A DNA stretch of 41,998 nt, from IMG/VR virus record IMGVR_UViG_3300037430_000006, positions 1-41,998 of that record; one strand, 5' to 3'. The DNA is from a virus. Both the position numbers and the translations under genes were made by a program. Positions 1 to 8,393 of the stretch are shown in pieces; the stretch's first letter is position 1; each line of letters starts with the position of its first letter. A model generated the notes under the pieces. That model was not told the DNA's origin, made no database searches, and saw nothing but the letters and a program-made list of their open reading frames with translations.

Positions 1-2
1 AC

Positions 3-1001
3 GAGCAACCGGCCTCCGGTGGACCCTCTGACGCTTCCGCGGCCGAGAAAGCCTGGGCCGCCGCATTCTCGAAATACCGCGCCGCCGTGGCCACCGATCT
101 CCGCAAATGGCGCGACCGCCTGGCCAAGGGCAAGACGCGGCCGCACGTCTCGACCGTCATCCCGCCGCACGTCCGGAAGGCGATCGAGGACGGCGCGCCG
201 ATCGGCACTCAGCTGGCGGTGTTCGCCAAGGCCGAGCTGCCGGTCACGGGCAAGCGCCGGAAGCTCGAGCGCGCGCTCGAGCGCGCCATCAACGGATGGC
301 TCGCGAAGCTCGAGCCCAAGGTGATCGCCTGGGCGATCGCGAAGCTCGGGAAGGTGGCCAAGGCCGACGAGCCCACCTACGACGCCTCGCACATCGCCGA
401 CGAGCTGCTCGCCGAGCTCGGCGCCGGCGGCGCTCTCGGAGCGAAAGACGCGGCTCACGCCATCGGCATCGACCTCGAGCGCGTGCCCCCGGACGTCATC
501 GCCTACGCCGAGAAGCGCGCCGGCGAGCTCGTCGGGATGAAGCGCATCGGCGACCAGTGGGTCGCCTCCACCTCCGGCTACGCGATCTCCGACACCCTGC
601 GCGAGGACGTCCACGACCTGGTCGTGCGTGCCGTCGAGGAGTCCTGGACGCCCCAGGAGCTCGCCTCCGCCCTGAAGGGCGAATTCGAGCCGTACCGTGC
701 GGAGAGGATCGCGCGGACGGAGATTGGATACGCCTACGGCAACGGTGCCGCCGAGGTCTACGACGACGCCGGCCTCTCGGAGGTTGAGATCCTGGACGGA
801 GATGGATGCCTTCCCTTCGGGCACAGCGACGGAGCGCCGGCACCGTCCGGAGATCCCGCAGTGGTCCAAGCGGAAGCGGAGGCCAACGGCCAGGTGTGGA
901 CCGTCGCTCAATACCAGGCCGCGATCTTGGCCCACCCGAATTGCGTGAGGGCCGCGGTGCCCTACGTATCCGAGAAGCGCGCGCAAGCGAAGGCCGCGTG
1001 A
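3..1001 (+). CDS. Head morphogenesis protein, Mu gpF-like (5' end cut by window)
   Basis: The reading frame is open from the window edge, so the true start lies upstream; the first in-frame start inside the window, GTG at 87, is probably not the real one. The C-terminal third carries the pattern of the Mu F-like minor head family: ERIARTEIGYAYGNGAAEVY, then VEILDGDGC, and a terminal HPNCVRA. Such proteins sit between portal and capsid genes and act in early prohead assembly; in some phages they are fused to the portal C-terminus, which cannot be excluded here. The terminase large subunit at the other end of the window fits this gene order if the genome is circular. Confidence 0.75.
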   Translation, partial: EQPASGGPSDASAAEKAWAAAFSKYRAAVATDLRKWRDRLAKGKTRPHVSTVIPPHVRKAIEDGAPIGTQLAVFAKAELPVTGKRRKLERALERAINGWLAKLEPKVIAWAIAKLGKVAKADEPTYDASHIADELLAELGAGGALGAKDAAHAIGIDLERVPPDVIAYAEKRAGELVGMKRIGDQWVASTSGYAISDTLREDVHDLVVRAVEESWTPQELASALKGEFEPYRAERIARTEIGYAYGNGAAEVYDDAGLSEVEILDGDGCLPFGHSDGAPAPSGDPAVVQAEAEANGQVWTVAQYQAAILAHPNCVRAAVPYVSEKRAQAKAA

Positions 1002-1011
1002 GGAGATCAGC

Positions 1012-1578
1012 ATGAGCCCACTGGGAGGCGAGCAGCTCGGCGGCCGCATCGTCATCGTCGACGTCGGCCTGATGGCCAGCGGCACGACGCAGGCCACCGA
1101 CTACCCGACGATCACCCCGGACGGGAACGGCCTGAGCGGCGATGGGTTCGTGTGCGCGGTGAAGCGCGCGACCGAACGGCTCGTATCGAACGGCATCTCC
1201 GTGCGCATCGTCGACCCGGGCACGAACGTCAGCGGCGCGGCGCTGGGCCTGGACGACACGCCCTCGACGCTGCGCGGGACGCTCACCGTATTCGCCCGCC
1301 GAGCGGACCCTGCCGGGGTGGAGGACGATCTCGTCTTCGCTCTCGGTGATTCGCTCGTCCTTTGCGACCACTCCGCCGATCCGGTAGTGCTGGCCGCGGT
1401 CTCCGACATCCTGTCCCTCGCCACCGGCAGCAACGACGTATGCGAGCCCGGCGACCTGCTGCAGCTGATCTGGCAGGAGACGGGCGACGTGGGCTCGTAC
1501 GACTCCGACGACAGCGCCGTCGGAACGCGCCCTGAATTCCAGATCCTCGCCTGGCCGTTCACGACGGTCAGCGGCTAA
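1012..1578 (+). CDS. Hypothetical protein in head gene cluster
   Basis: 188 residues, ATG start, GGAG about 5 bases upstream. I do not recognise a family. The protein is acidic and predicted soluble, rich in Val, Asp, Gly and Ser, with no membrane segment or signal peptide. It lies between the head morphogenesis gene and the first structured leader, so a virion or assembly role is likely by position only. The gene is followed by a 120-base non-coding stretch, unusual in this compact genome, that holds leader copy 1. Confidence 0.6.
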   Translation: MSPLGGEQLGGRIVIVDVGLMASGTTQATDYPTITPDGNGLSGDGFVCAVKRATERLVSNGISVRIVDPGTNVSGAALGLDDTPSTLRGTLTVFARRADPAGVEDDLVFALGDSLVLCDHSADPVVLAAVSDILSLATGSNDVCEPGDLLQLIWQETGDVGSYDSDDSAVGTRPEFQILAWPFTTVSG

Positions 1579-1589
1579 CAGCTTCAACA

Positions 1590-1701
1590 CGAGGGGCTAG
1601 GGCCGTACACCCGAAGCTCCGCGACGCCCAAGCAGAAGGCGCCCCTCGAGCAGGTTCCGGGCACTCAAGAGAACTGGGCATCTCGCGAAAGCAGCGGGAT
1701 G
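1590..1701 (+). promoter_or_regulatory. Structured leader RNA element, copy 1
   Basis: Seen directly: outer stem P1 CGAGGGGC (1590-1597) with GCCCCTCG (1641-1648); UA; mini-hairpin P2 GGG (1600-1602)/CCC (1610-1612) followed by GAA; a weak P3 GCC/GGC (1626-1628/1638-1640); a linker with GAACTGGGCATC; and P4 CATCTCGC (1679-1686) with GCGGGATG (1694-1701), eight pairs including one G-U, which buries the ATG of the next gene. Copy 2 (4233-4344) has the same length. P1 and P4 sequences differ between copies but still pair, so the conserved thing is an RNA fold. Confidence 0.75.
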
Positions 1702-2091
1702 GCAGCGCAGGTCATCAATCTTCTTCCGTCGCAGACGGTCTCGGCCTCCGGCGCCGGGGGAGCGATCCCCATCACCACGGCGACGATGCTGTGGGCCTTC
1801 GTCAACAAGACGGCGGCCGTCGCGACGGTCACGGACCTCGACGTCTGGATCGAGGCATCCGTCGACGGCGGCATCAACTGGCACCCGCTCGTCGCCGACG
1901 TCGTCAACGATCGCGGCACGGTCGCTTCCAACAGGATCAACATTCTCGACAGCGACACGTCCACCTCAGCCACGAAGGCGAGCGCGACCTACAAGCAGGT
2001 CCCGGCGCCGCTGATCCGCGCGGCGTGGACGTTCACAGGCAGCGGCGGCTCCCAGTCCGCCACGTTCTCGGTCACGGCCGAAGCCAAGTAG
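1699..2091 (+). CDS. Small putative virion surface protein
   Basis: 130 residues, start ATG at 1699. The start codon lies inside the P4 hairpin of leader copy 1 and has no clear Shine-Dalgarno sequence, so initiation is probably controlled by that structure. The sequence has beta-rich character (many Thr, Ser, Val and Ala; WTFTGSGGSQSATFSVTAEA at the end) and no membrane segment. A beta-sandwich head decoration or fibre-like protein is a reasonable inference, because it shares its leader type with the capsid and tail-tube genes, which need high expression. I cannot assign a family. Confidence 0.6.
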   Translation: MAAQVINLLPSQTVSASGAGGAIPITTATMLWAFVNKTAAVATVTDLDVWIEASVDGGINWHPLVADVVNDRGTVASNRINILDSDTSTSATKASATYKQVPAPLIRAAWTFTGSGGSQSATFSVTAEAK

Positions 2092-2101
2092 GAGCAACGA
2101 C

Positions 2102-2461
2102 ATGCCGCGCGTAGCCATCTTTGAGATAGCCCTCGACACGAGATCGGGGCTGTCCTATCCGCCCGGCGAGAGTGCGGGTGACACGGTCAACAACCAGTAT
2201 TTCGTCTGGGGCGCGAACAAGATCCTGTCCGTCCGCAACCCCACCGGCGGCTCCCTCAACATCACGTTCGTCCCGCAGTCAACGCAGCTCGACGGGTTTA
2301 CGGCGCCCAGCAAAACGGTCGCGGTGCCGGCGAGCTCCCAGATGCTCATCGGGCCGTTCATCTCGGCCTACTCGCACCCCGAGGACGGCGATCGCGTTTA
2401 CGTCAACCCGGCGAGCGCATCGCTCCAGATGACGGTCCTCAACTCATCGGAGTTCAACTGA
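2102..2461 (+). CDS. Putative head surface protein, paralogue A
   Basis: 119 residues, ATG start with GGAGC about 7 bases upstream. It aligns over most of its length with the next gene product (2463-2819): both have DTVN(N/Q)Q near residue 30, a VRN(P/A)-G(G/A) turn with N(I/V)TF, then GPF followed by a beta-rich end. The pair therefore looks like a tandem gene duplication. Predicted all-beta and soluble. Position between the head morphogenesis and protease genes suggests a capsid decoration or stabilising protein, but this is inference. Confidence 0.6.
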   Translation: MPRVAIFEIALDTRSGLSYPPGESAGDTVNNQYFVWGANKILSVRNPTGGSLNITFVPQSTQLDGFTAPSKTVAVPASSQMLIGPFISAYSHPEDGDRVYVNPASASLQMTVLNSSEFN

Positions 2462-2462
2462 T

Positions 2463-2819
2463 ATGGCACGCGGAGTCTTGACGGTCACGCCCGTGTCGAC
2501 CAGCGGGATCCGAACGGGCGCCGGATTCGACGTCGCCGCCGACACGGTGAACCAACAGGAGTTCCCGAACGACGGATCGATGTTCCTGTGTGTCCGCAAT
2601 GCGGACGGCGCGGCCTCTCACAACGTGACGTTCTACGCGCAAGGGACGATCGACGGCGCAGCGATCTCGACGAAGGTGGTCACGATCGCGCTCTCCGGCA
2701 CGAAGTGGTTCGGTCCCTTTAGACCCAGGCTCTACAACCAGGCGAACGGAAACGTTCCCATCGACGGCGACTCGAACCAATTGTTCTTCCAGGTCTTCCG
2801 GGTTCCGCCGGTCGCCTGA
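2463..2819 (+). CDS. Putative head surface protein, paralogue B
   Basis: 118 residues; starts one base after the stop of its paralogue. Shared features are DTVNQQEF, FLCVRNADGAASHNVTF and KWFGPF, matching DTVNNQYF, ILSVRNPTGGSLNITF and MLIGPF in the upstream protein. The N-terminus is beta-rich (GVLTVTPVSTSGI). No enzyme motif. The close spacing implies translation from the same message. A second surface or decoration subunit that diverged after duplication is the simplest reading. Confidence 0.6.
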   Translation: MARGVLTVTPVSTSGIRTGAGFDVAADTVNQQEFPNDGSMFLCVRNADGAASHNVTFYAQGTIDGAAISTKVVTIALSGTKWFGPFRPRLYNQANGNVPIDGDSNQLFFQVFRVPPVA

Positions 2820-2830
2820 GTCGGAGCCCC

Positions 2831-4222
2831 ATGGATAAGCTGAAGCTGTTCGTTCCCATCACCAAGATCGACGAGGAGAAGCGCCTCGTCTACGGCGTCA
2901 TCGCGGAAGAGCGCATCGACAAGTCCGGGGAGATCTTCGACTACCAGAAGTCGAAGCCCCATTTCGAGGGCTGGTCGAAGATGTTCTCAGACGTCACCGG
3001 CGGGAAGTCCGTCGGGAACCTGCGCGTCATGCACACGCCGAAGGTCGCCGGGCACTTCGAGGCGATCGCGTTCAACGACGCCGAGAAGCGCATCGAGGCC
3101 GCCGCGAAGGTCACCGACGACGTCGAATGGAAGAAGGTCCTCGCCGGCGACTACACCGGTTTCTCCATCGGCGGCAGGTACGAGTCCCGGTGGAAGGACG
3201 AGGCCGCCAAGGCCGACCGCTACGAGGCCTCGCCCGCGGAGACCTCGCTCGTCGACAACCCGTGCATGTACGGCGCGACGTTCACCGCGATCAAGTCCGA
3301 CGGCGCAACGGAGCTGCGGAAATTCGTCGGCGGCCCGTTCGTCGAGGCCCTGAACGAGATCGTGGTCGAGATGGCGAAGTCGACGGCTCTATCGCTGACC
3401 GGCCGGACGAAGCGGCTCTCGGAGTTCGTGGAGTCGCTCGGCTTCGACAGCTCGACGCTGACCGTCACGACGGACGCCACCGGAACGATCGTTAAGGTCG
3501 CCTCCACCGCTCCATTGCCCGCGATTCCCGTGGCCCCCGTCCAGAAGGACGCCGAGGCCGCGATCGGCAACGCGAACGACGCGATCGCATCGCTGAAGGC
3601 CCTGGCCGTCGAGCTGCTCACCATGCCAGGCGAGCCCGACACGTGGACCCTGGGCGATGTCCTGAGCGCGATCCGATGCGCCATCTCCGGGAAGATCACC
3701 GCGGAGAACGCCGCGGAGGCTGTCGCAGCCGGAGCCGGGCCGGACAATCCGGTCGCGGTGGCCGCTGCCGCGACGCCAGCCGATCTCACGAAGAAGAAGG
3801 AAGACCCGACGCCGAAGGACGCGCCCGCTCCCGCCGCTGTGCCGCCAGCTCAGGGATCGGAGAGCGTCGAGGCCGTCGTCAAGGCTCAGCTCGCACCGGT
3901 GCTCCTGAAGCTCGAGGCGATGCCCGCAGCGGTCGTCAAAGCGGACCTTGAAAAGTTCGCGACGGCCGAAGGGCTATCGAAGCTCGTCAGCGAAGTCGTG
4001 GAGCTCCGGAAGATCGTCGAGAAGATCCCAGCGCCGCCGGCGGGCTCGCCCGTCCTCAAGACGCTCGGGACGGTTGGGGGGCAACCCGCAGCCGGCAGCG
4101 CCGCGTCGATCGCGGTGCTCGACAAGCTGCTCTCGGATCTGTCCGGGAGCGGTCAGCTGACACCCGCGATCGAGCGGGAGATCTGCCTGAGCAAAGCGAG
4201 CCTGAGCCTGCTCGGTCAGTAA
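2831..4222 (+). CDS. Prohead protease (XkdF-like) fused to a scaffold-like region
   Basis: 463 residues, ATG start with GGAG about 5 bases upstream. Residues 1-150 resemble the XkdF-type phage serine protease: VYGVIAEERIDKSGEIFDY, a candidate catalytic His68 in MHTPKVAG, and a candidate catalytic Ser112 in GFSIGG, ending with SLVDNPC. The rest is Ala/Pro/Lys-rich and helical with low-complexity segments (about 320-345) and ends in a helical tail, as expected of an internal scaffold. Protease-scaffold fusions are known in HK97-like phages. It lies directly before the major capsid gene, and no separate scaffold gene is visible. Confidence 0.8.
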   Translation: MDKLKLFVPITKIDEEKRLVYGVIAEERIDKSGEIFDYQKSKPHFEGWSKMFSDVTGGKSVGNLRVMHTPKVAGHFEAIAFNDAEKRIEAAAKVTDDVEWKKVLAGDYTGFSIGGRYESRWKDEAAKADRYEASPAETSLVDNPCMYGATFTAIKSDGATELRKFVGGPFVEALNEIVVEMAKSTALSLTGRTKRLSEFVESLGFDSSTLTVTTDATGTIVKVASTAPLPAIPVAPVQKDAEAAIGNANDAIASLKALAVELLTMPGEPDTWTLGDVLSAIRCAISGKITAENAAEAVAAGAGPDNPVAVAAAATPADLTKKKEDPTPKDAPAPAAVPPAQGSESVEAVVKAQLAPVLLKLEAMPAAVVKADLEKFATAEGLSKLVSEVVELRKIVEKIPAPPAGSPVLKTLGTVGGQPAAGSAASIAVLDKLLSDLSGSGQLTPAIEREICLSKASLSLLGQ

Positions 4223-4232
4223 CGAAACGGAA

Positions 4233-4344
4233 TTGCGGGGCTAGGGCCGTACACCCGAACCCCCGGTGCCCAGCCGGGACCGCCCCGCAACCCTACATCA
4301 CCTGGGCATGAGGGAACTGGGCATCCCGACGGACAGTCGGAATG
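4233..4344 (+). promoter_or_regulatory. Structured leader RNA element, copy 2 (major capsid leader)
   Basis: P1 is TTGCGGGGC (4233-4241) with GCCCCGCAA (4282-4290), nine Watson-Crick pairs. Inside are UA, P2 GGG (4244-4246)/CCC (4254-4256) plus GAA, and P3 CCCGG (4262-4266)/CCGGG (4274-4278). The linker repeats CTGGGCAT twice. P4 pairs CAT (4322-4324) with the capsid ATG (4342-4344) and CCGAC (4326-4330) with GTCGG (4336-4340), leaving one C-A mismatch. The distance from P1 to the start codon, 109 bases, is the same as in copy 1. No Shine-Dalgarno sequence is exposed. Confidence 0.8.
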
Positions 4345-5862
4345 CTGAATCTCCAGAAAATCACCGAAGACACCGCGGCGATGATCCTCGCCGGGACCAA
4401 GGACGGGTCGCTGCGCAAGGGCATCGACCTGACGACCGGCCTCGTCGGCGTCAACCTCCAGGCCCCGTCGAAGCAGCTCGTCGCCCTCCAGTCGCCCTTC
4501 CAACAGGCGATCAAGCGCATCGTGAAGCCGGGCGCCAACTCGGACACGTGGCGCACGATCACGGCACTCGGCTCGCCGATGCTGTTCCGCGGGGAGCGGC
4601 TCGCCGGATACAAGTTCTCGACGACCCTGGTCAACACGACCGCCACGTTCCGCGTGGCCGCGCTCGGCGGGGAAGTCACCCTCGAAGCGCAGGCGGCCTC
4701 GCAAGGGTTCGACCCCGCGCTCGCGAAGGAAACCTCGAACTGCCTGCTCAACTCCATGAAGCTCGAGGGGCAGGCCTTCCTGGGCGCATGCGCCACCGCG
4801 CTCGGGACCCCGACCGGCGTCGCCGTGGCCGGAGTGACCACGACACCCGCCGGAACTATCGCCAGCAACACCTACTACGTCCGCATCATCGCCATGACGA
4901 TGATGGCGGCGAATCGCGTCGGCCTCGACGTCGTCGGTGGCTACGGCGCCCTCACCGCCGCGAATGCGCATCTGGCCGGCCGGTCGGTCACGGTCGTCAA
5001 TCCGGCGACGGACAACGCCGGCGCAGCGATCACGACCGGCTGCGGACTCTCCGCGCTCTCGACGGAAGTCAACAGCGGAGCCCTCACCGGCCCCACCTCG
5101 ATCAAGATCACCTGGAACGCGGTCCCGGGCGCCGTCGCCTACGCCGTGTTCGTTGGAGTCGCCACCGGCGCCGCCAACCTCCGGTGCGAGTGCATCGTAA
5201 CCCAGACGTCCGTGACGCTGACCTCGGTCGTCGGGACGGGACTCGCCGCGAGCAACGCGACGCTCCCCGGAACCGACCAGACGGCCGACGCCAACTCGTA
5301 CGACGGGATCATCCCGCAGCTGATCGCCTCCGGATCCGGCGCTTACCTCAAGAACCTCGCCGGCACGCTCACGGGTGCCGCGGGTAACGGCGAAATCGTC
5401 GAGATCCAGGACGCCTTCGCGGCGCTCTTCCAGAGCGGCAAGATCGGGAAGTTCCGGGTGCTCGTCTCGGGTGTCGACGCGCGAACGCTCACGAAGCTCG
5501 GCGTGATCAGCAACTCGATGAACATCATCGCCCAGCCCGGGACCGACGGACGTGTCTCGCTCACCGCGGGCGCGCACATCGGCCAGATCATCAACGCGAC
5601 GACCGGCGATGTGTGCGCGGTCGACGTCGATCCGTGGCTGCCGGCCGGGACGATCGTGATCCTCCCGACGGAGGTCCCCTACAACAGCGCGAACATCACC
5701 GATCCGTTCACCTGGGTCGGCAACTACGACTGGATGCGTTGGGATTACAGCCCCAACCGTTCGGACGGCCCGATCTACCCGTTCGAGGTGCGCTGCAACG
5801 GAGCGCTCGAAGGGCAGTTCAACGCGGGCTGCGGACTGATCTACAACATCTTCAAGAGCTGA
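4342..5862 (+). CDS. Major capsid protein, HK97-like with Ig/FN3-type insertion
   Basis: 506 residues. The N-terminal part (1-150) and C-terminal part (320-506) read as one HK97-type capsid chain, with IIPQLIASGSGAYLKNLAG, a long helix (EIVEIQDAFAALFQSGKIGK) and a VLPTEVPY-like P-domain segment. Residues about 155-318 look like an inserted beta-sandwich with the FN3-like SIKITWNAVPGAVAYAVFVG. The insertion would project from the capsid surface. The gene follows the protease-scaffold gene and is followed by a terminator. Its start codon is paired in the leader hairpin. The family assignment rests on context and pattern, not on a search. Confidence 0.8.
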   Translation: MLNLQKITEDTAAMILAGTKDGSLRKGIDLTTGLVGVNLQAPSKQLVALQSPFQQAIKRIVKPGANSDTWRTITALGSPMLFRGERLAGYKFSTTLVNTTATFRVAALGGEVTLEAQAASQGFDPALAKETSNCLLNSMKLEGQAFLGACATALGTPTGVAVAGVTTTPAGTIASNTYYVRIIAMTMMAANRVGLDVVGGYGALTAANAHLAGRSVTVVNPATDNAGAAITTGCGLSALSTEVNSGALTGPTSIKITWNAVPGAVAYAVFVGVATGAANLRCECIVTQTSVTLTSVVGTGLAASNATLPGTDQTADANSYDGIIPQLIASGSGAYLKNLAGTLTGAAGNGEIVEIQDAFAALFQSGKIGKFRVLVSGVDARTLTKLGVISNSMNIIAQPGTDGRVSLTAGAHIGQIINATTGDVCAVDVDPWLPAGTIVILPTEVPYNSANITDPFTWVGNYDWMRWDYSPNRSDGPIYPFEVRCNGALEGQFNAGCGLIYNIFKS

Positions 5863-5869
5863 TCGATCG

Positions 5870-5900
5870 CCGAGGGCGGTCGTCAGCAGGCCGCCCTCGG
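5870..5900 (+). terminator. Terminator-like hairpin after capsid gene
   Basis: CCGAGGGCGG (5870-5879) pairs perfectly with CCGCCCTCGG (5891-5900) around an 11-base loop, seven bases after the capsid stop codon. The 3' side is CCTCTTC rather than a U run, so it may be an attenuating or stabilising hairpin rather than a strong intrinsic terminator. It could keep capsid mRNA abundant relative to the connector genes downstream. Confidence 0.6.
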
Positions 5901-5920
5901 CCTCTTCAGGCGAGGGCATG

Positions 5921-6214
5921 ATGGCAAGAAAGAAAGACACCGAACAGCAGCCCACGGCTGCCGCGGCCGCCGACGCGCAGGCGCAGGCCTCGACCGACAC
6001 CGCATCCGCGACGACGGACGAGAGCGCAGCGATCGCACCGCCCGAGCTCAAGGGCCAGAAGATCGCCCTCCTACGTCATCCGAACGTGACCTCGATCGGC
6101 CTCGAGGTCGGCGACGAGGTCGTGATCTTCCAGCCTCGGGAAGACGGCCTCTTCGAGGTCGAAGCCGAGCAGGTCGGGCTCCTCATGCCGCACGGGTTCG
6201 TCCGAGCCGAGTGA
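5921..6214 (+). CDS. Small putative head-associated protein
   Basis: 97 residues from ATG 5921; the adjacent ATG at 5918 is less likely because GAGGG would then be only one base away. The N-terminal 45 residues are low-complexity (Lys, then Ala/Gln/Thr/Asp), and the C-terminal half is a compact beta-like segment (QKIALLRHPNVTSIGLEVGDEVVIFQ). No recognised family. It sits between the capsid and the first connector gene, where small accessory head proteins are common. Confidence 0.6.
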   Translation: MARKKDTEQQPTAAAAADAQAQASTDTASATTDESAAIAPPELKGQKIALLRHPNVTSIGLEVGDEVVIFQPREDGLFEVEAEQVGLLMPHGFVRAE

Positions 6215-6218
6215 CGAC

Positions 6219-6842
6219 GTGGCCCTCGTCTCGACGGCGGAAGTCCAGGCGTGGGTCGCCGGCGACGGCGCCAGCTTACCCACGATCGACGCGACGCTTC
6301 TGACCGAATGCATCGCGGCCGCCGGCGAGCTGATCGTCGATGAGACCTCCCGCGTCTGGGAGGTCACGACGATCTCCGACGTCCTCGACGGGGATTCCGC
6401 TTCGGGGAAGCACGGCCAGATCTTGTTCTTGCGCCGCTTCCCGGTCACCTATCCGACGGACCCGATCACGATCACGGAGAACGGCGTCGCGCTCACCGTC
6501 GGTGCGGGCTATTCGACCTCCGCGAACGTCATCGTCAAGAACGCCGGCGCCGAGCGCACCTGCCAGCTGATCCGGCAGGGCTCGAACCTCCCCTGGTACG
6601 GGTCGAGCTCGTACGCCCTGTGGTCGCCCGGCTGCCAGAACATCACCGTTTCCTACAAGGCCGGCTATACCACGATCCCCACGCGCATCAAGTCCGTCGC
6701 GAAGGAGCTGGCTTGGCTGATCTACCAGCGCGGCCGCTACACCGGCGTCGAGCTCGTCTCCGCTGAAGGCACCTCTCGCAAGCTGATCAGCTCGCTCTCC
6801 GACTTCTCACAGGCGATCCTCGCCGATGCGCGGCGGTTCTGA
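6219..6842 (+). CDS. Head-tail connector/adaptor protein (gp6-like)
   Basis: 207 residues, GTG start 4 bases after the previous stop. Helical N-terminus (ALVSTAEVQAWV..LLTECIAAAGELIVDETSR), central beta segment with FLRRFPVTYPTDPITITENG, and C-terminal YKAGYTTIPTRIKSVAKELAWLIYQR. This layout, with paired helices at both ends and a GY..IP motif, is typical of adaptor proteins that bind the portal exit in HK97-like phages. Position right after the capsid genes supports it. Confidence 0.65.
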   Translation: MALVSTAEVQAWVAGDGASLPTIDATLLTECIAAAGELIVDETSRVWEVTTISDVLDGDSASGKHGQILFLRRFPVTYPTDPITITENGVALTVGAGYSTSANVIVKNAGAERTCQLIRQGSNLPWYGSSSYALWSPGCQNITVSYKAGYTTIPTRIKSVAKELAWLIYQRGRYTGVELVSAEGTSRKLISSLSDFSQAILADARRF

Positions 6843-6844
6843 CG

Positions 6845-7402
6845 ATGGACCGCGAGCGCACGTTCACCACCGACGAGATGGCGCAGGCGTTCCTGGATTA
6901 CGGGAGCGACATGCTGCGCGCGCTGATGGCCGGAGGGATGGCGGCCATCCTCGCCATCTCGGGCGACACGATCAAGCGCGAGCTCAATTTCCCCAAGAGC
7001 GGCCCGCCGGCCTTCCCGGGCCTGCGCCGCCAGACCGGAACGCTCCAGCGCTCCGTCGCCGCATCGCCGTACGTGGTCGAGAGGTCCGCGACCGAGGCGG
7101 AGGCCGGCTTCGGCACCTCCGTCCCCTACGGCGTCAACTTCGAGCAAGGCTTCGAGGGGACCGTCTCCGTCCGCGCGCACACGCGCACCAGCGACGTCGC
7201 CTTTGGCCGCAAGGTCAAGCCGTACACGGCCTTCGTCCGTGCGCATGACCGCTTCATGGACGTGCGGCCGCGCCGCTACATGGCGCGCACGCTCGCCGCG
7301 GATTCGGAGATGGCCGATCGACTGATCGACCGCTCGCTCTGGATGCTGTTCGCCTCCGGCCGCGCCCCGTCCGTCGAGGAAGTCCGGAAGGGGGCGGCGT
7401 GA
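6845..7402 (+). CDS. Neck/tail-completion protein (HK97 gp10-like)
   Basis: 185 residues, starts 2 bases after the connector gene. Features of the HK97 gp10-like or Mu gpG-like head-tail joining family are a helical start (MAQAFLDYGSDMLRALMAGG), the central LRRQTGTLQRSVAA, then VPYGVNFEQGF and a late MDVRPRRYMARTL motif. Such proteins close the neck between connector and tail. The gene order connector, gp10-like, terminator-like is standard. Confidence 0.65.
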   Translation: MDRERTFTTDEMAQAFLDYGSDMLRALMAGGMAAILAISGDTIKRELNFPKSGPPAFPGLRRQTGTLQRSVAASPYVVERSATEAEAGFGTSVPYGVNFEQGFEGTVSVRAHTRTSDVAFGRKVKPYTAFVRAHDRFMDVRPRRYMARTLAADSEMADRLIDRSLWMLFASGRAPSVEEVRKGAA

Positions 7403-8383
7403 ATGTCGCGGCCGCTGGATCCGGGCTTCGAGGTCAAGGACGAGGACGACTCGCCGTGGAAGTTCGGCGGCAGCGGCAGCCTTACGTCGGCGCCGAATCC
7501 GGTCTTTGCGGGATTGCAGTCGGCGCACCTCGGGGCGCTCAGGAGCATTCAGTTCATCGGGGGCTCCACGGTCGGCCAACAGATCCCGACGACACCGGGC
7601 GAGCTGATCGCGATCGCCGCGTGGCTCTACGCGGACGCCGGCGCCGTCTTCAAGGATCATCCGGTCAGCCTGCGCATCGATCTCAACCCGGGCGACGGCT
7701 CGAACCTCACTCTCAAGGCCACCGTGAAGCCCTCCCAGGTCGGCGGGCTGCTCTGGGTCCCGCACATCTACGCCGGGTTCACGGCCACGGGCACGCAGAC
7801 CTATCTCCAGTGGCAGACCGACGCGCCGATCACGCTGGGGTCGGCGTCGTGGTTCCTGGACGAGATCCGCGTCGTGGGGGACGACGACGTGGCTAAGCGC
7901 TCCCGCTGGCTCGCGCATCAGCGCCTCGTCTCCGTCTTGAAGGGGATCAACGGCGCCGCCGGTGGATACCACACCGACCTGCAGAACCGCGTCTTCACGA
8001 AGTACGTCAACCCGGTCGGCGCGACGCACCCGGCGCTCCCGTACCTGTGCGTCCCGCTCGTCAACACCGCGCTGCGGATCGAGCACACCTCGGAGACGTG
8101 GTTCCGGATGTACTGGACCGTCCCCGTGCAGATGTTCGTCGCGGAGACGAACCCGGGCGCGTACGAGACCGACGCCGTGCAGCGGATGCTGCACCTGACC
8201 GAGGACATCTACCGCGCGCTGATCCAGGACCCCACGCTCAATCACACCGTCGCCGAGATGACCTTCGGTTCCGGTGGCATCGAGCAGGGCGGGATCGCCG
8301 CATTCGACGGGCTGCCGTACGGCGGCTCCGTCGTCCCCATCGAGCTTTCACAAGTTTTCGGCCTCGACGTGCTCGGGCCGTGA
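7403..8383 (+). CDS. Tail terminator-like protein with N-terminal carbohydrate-binding-like domain
   Basis: 326 residues, ATG immediately after the previous TGA. Two parts are visible. Residues about 5-155 resemble a carbohydrate-binding jelly roll (DPGFEVKDED..WKFGG, FIGGSTVGQQIPTTPGE, then a WFLDEIRVV end), a pattern normally met in CBM4/9-like modules. Residues about 165-326 have the size and position of a tail terminator (RLVSVLKGING, then YWTVPVQMFV and a long helix ETDAVQRMLHLTEDIYRAL). The fusion would place a sugar-binding module at the head-tail joint. The function is inferred. Confidence 0.55.
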   Translation: MSRPLDPGFEVKDEDDSPWKFGGSGSLTSAPNPVFAGLQSAHLGALRSIQFIGGSTVGQQIPTTPGELIAIAAWLYADAGAVFKDHPVSLRIDLNPGDGSNLTLKATVKPSQVGGLLWVPHIYAGFTATGTQTYLQWQTDAPITLGSASWFLDEIRVVGDDDVAKRSRWLAHQRLVSVLKGINGAAGGYHTDLQNRVFTKYVNPVGATHPALPYLCVPLVNTALRIEHTSETWFRMYWTVPVQMFVAETNPGAYETDAVQRMLHLTEDIYRALIQDPTLNHTVAEMTFGSGGIEQGGIAAFDGLPYGGSVVPIELSQVFGLDVLGP

Positions 8384-8393
8384 GGAGACAACC

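Noticed and set aside
496-1590. 364-codon minus-strand frame at the left end
   Set aside because: It covers two well-supported + strand genes and is Arg-rich with no domain.
1590-1648. Leader element as a hammerhead ribozyme (three-way junction with GAA after one stem)
   Set aside because: The CUGANGA core and a cleavage-site triplet are missing in all three copies.
4216-6051. 611-codon open frame on the minus strand over the capsid gene
   Set aside because: It is a GC-rich shadow of the capsid gene; the encoded sequence is Arg/Asp/Gly-rich without motifs, and the + strand frame is clearly structural.
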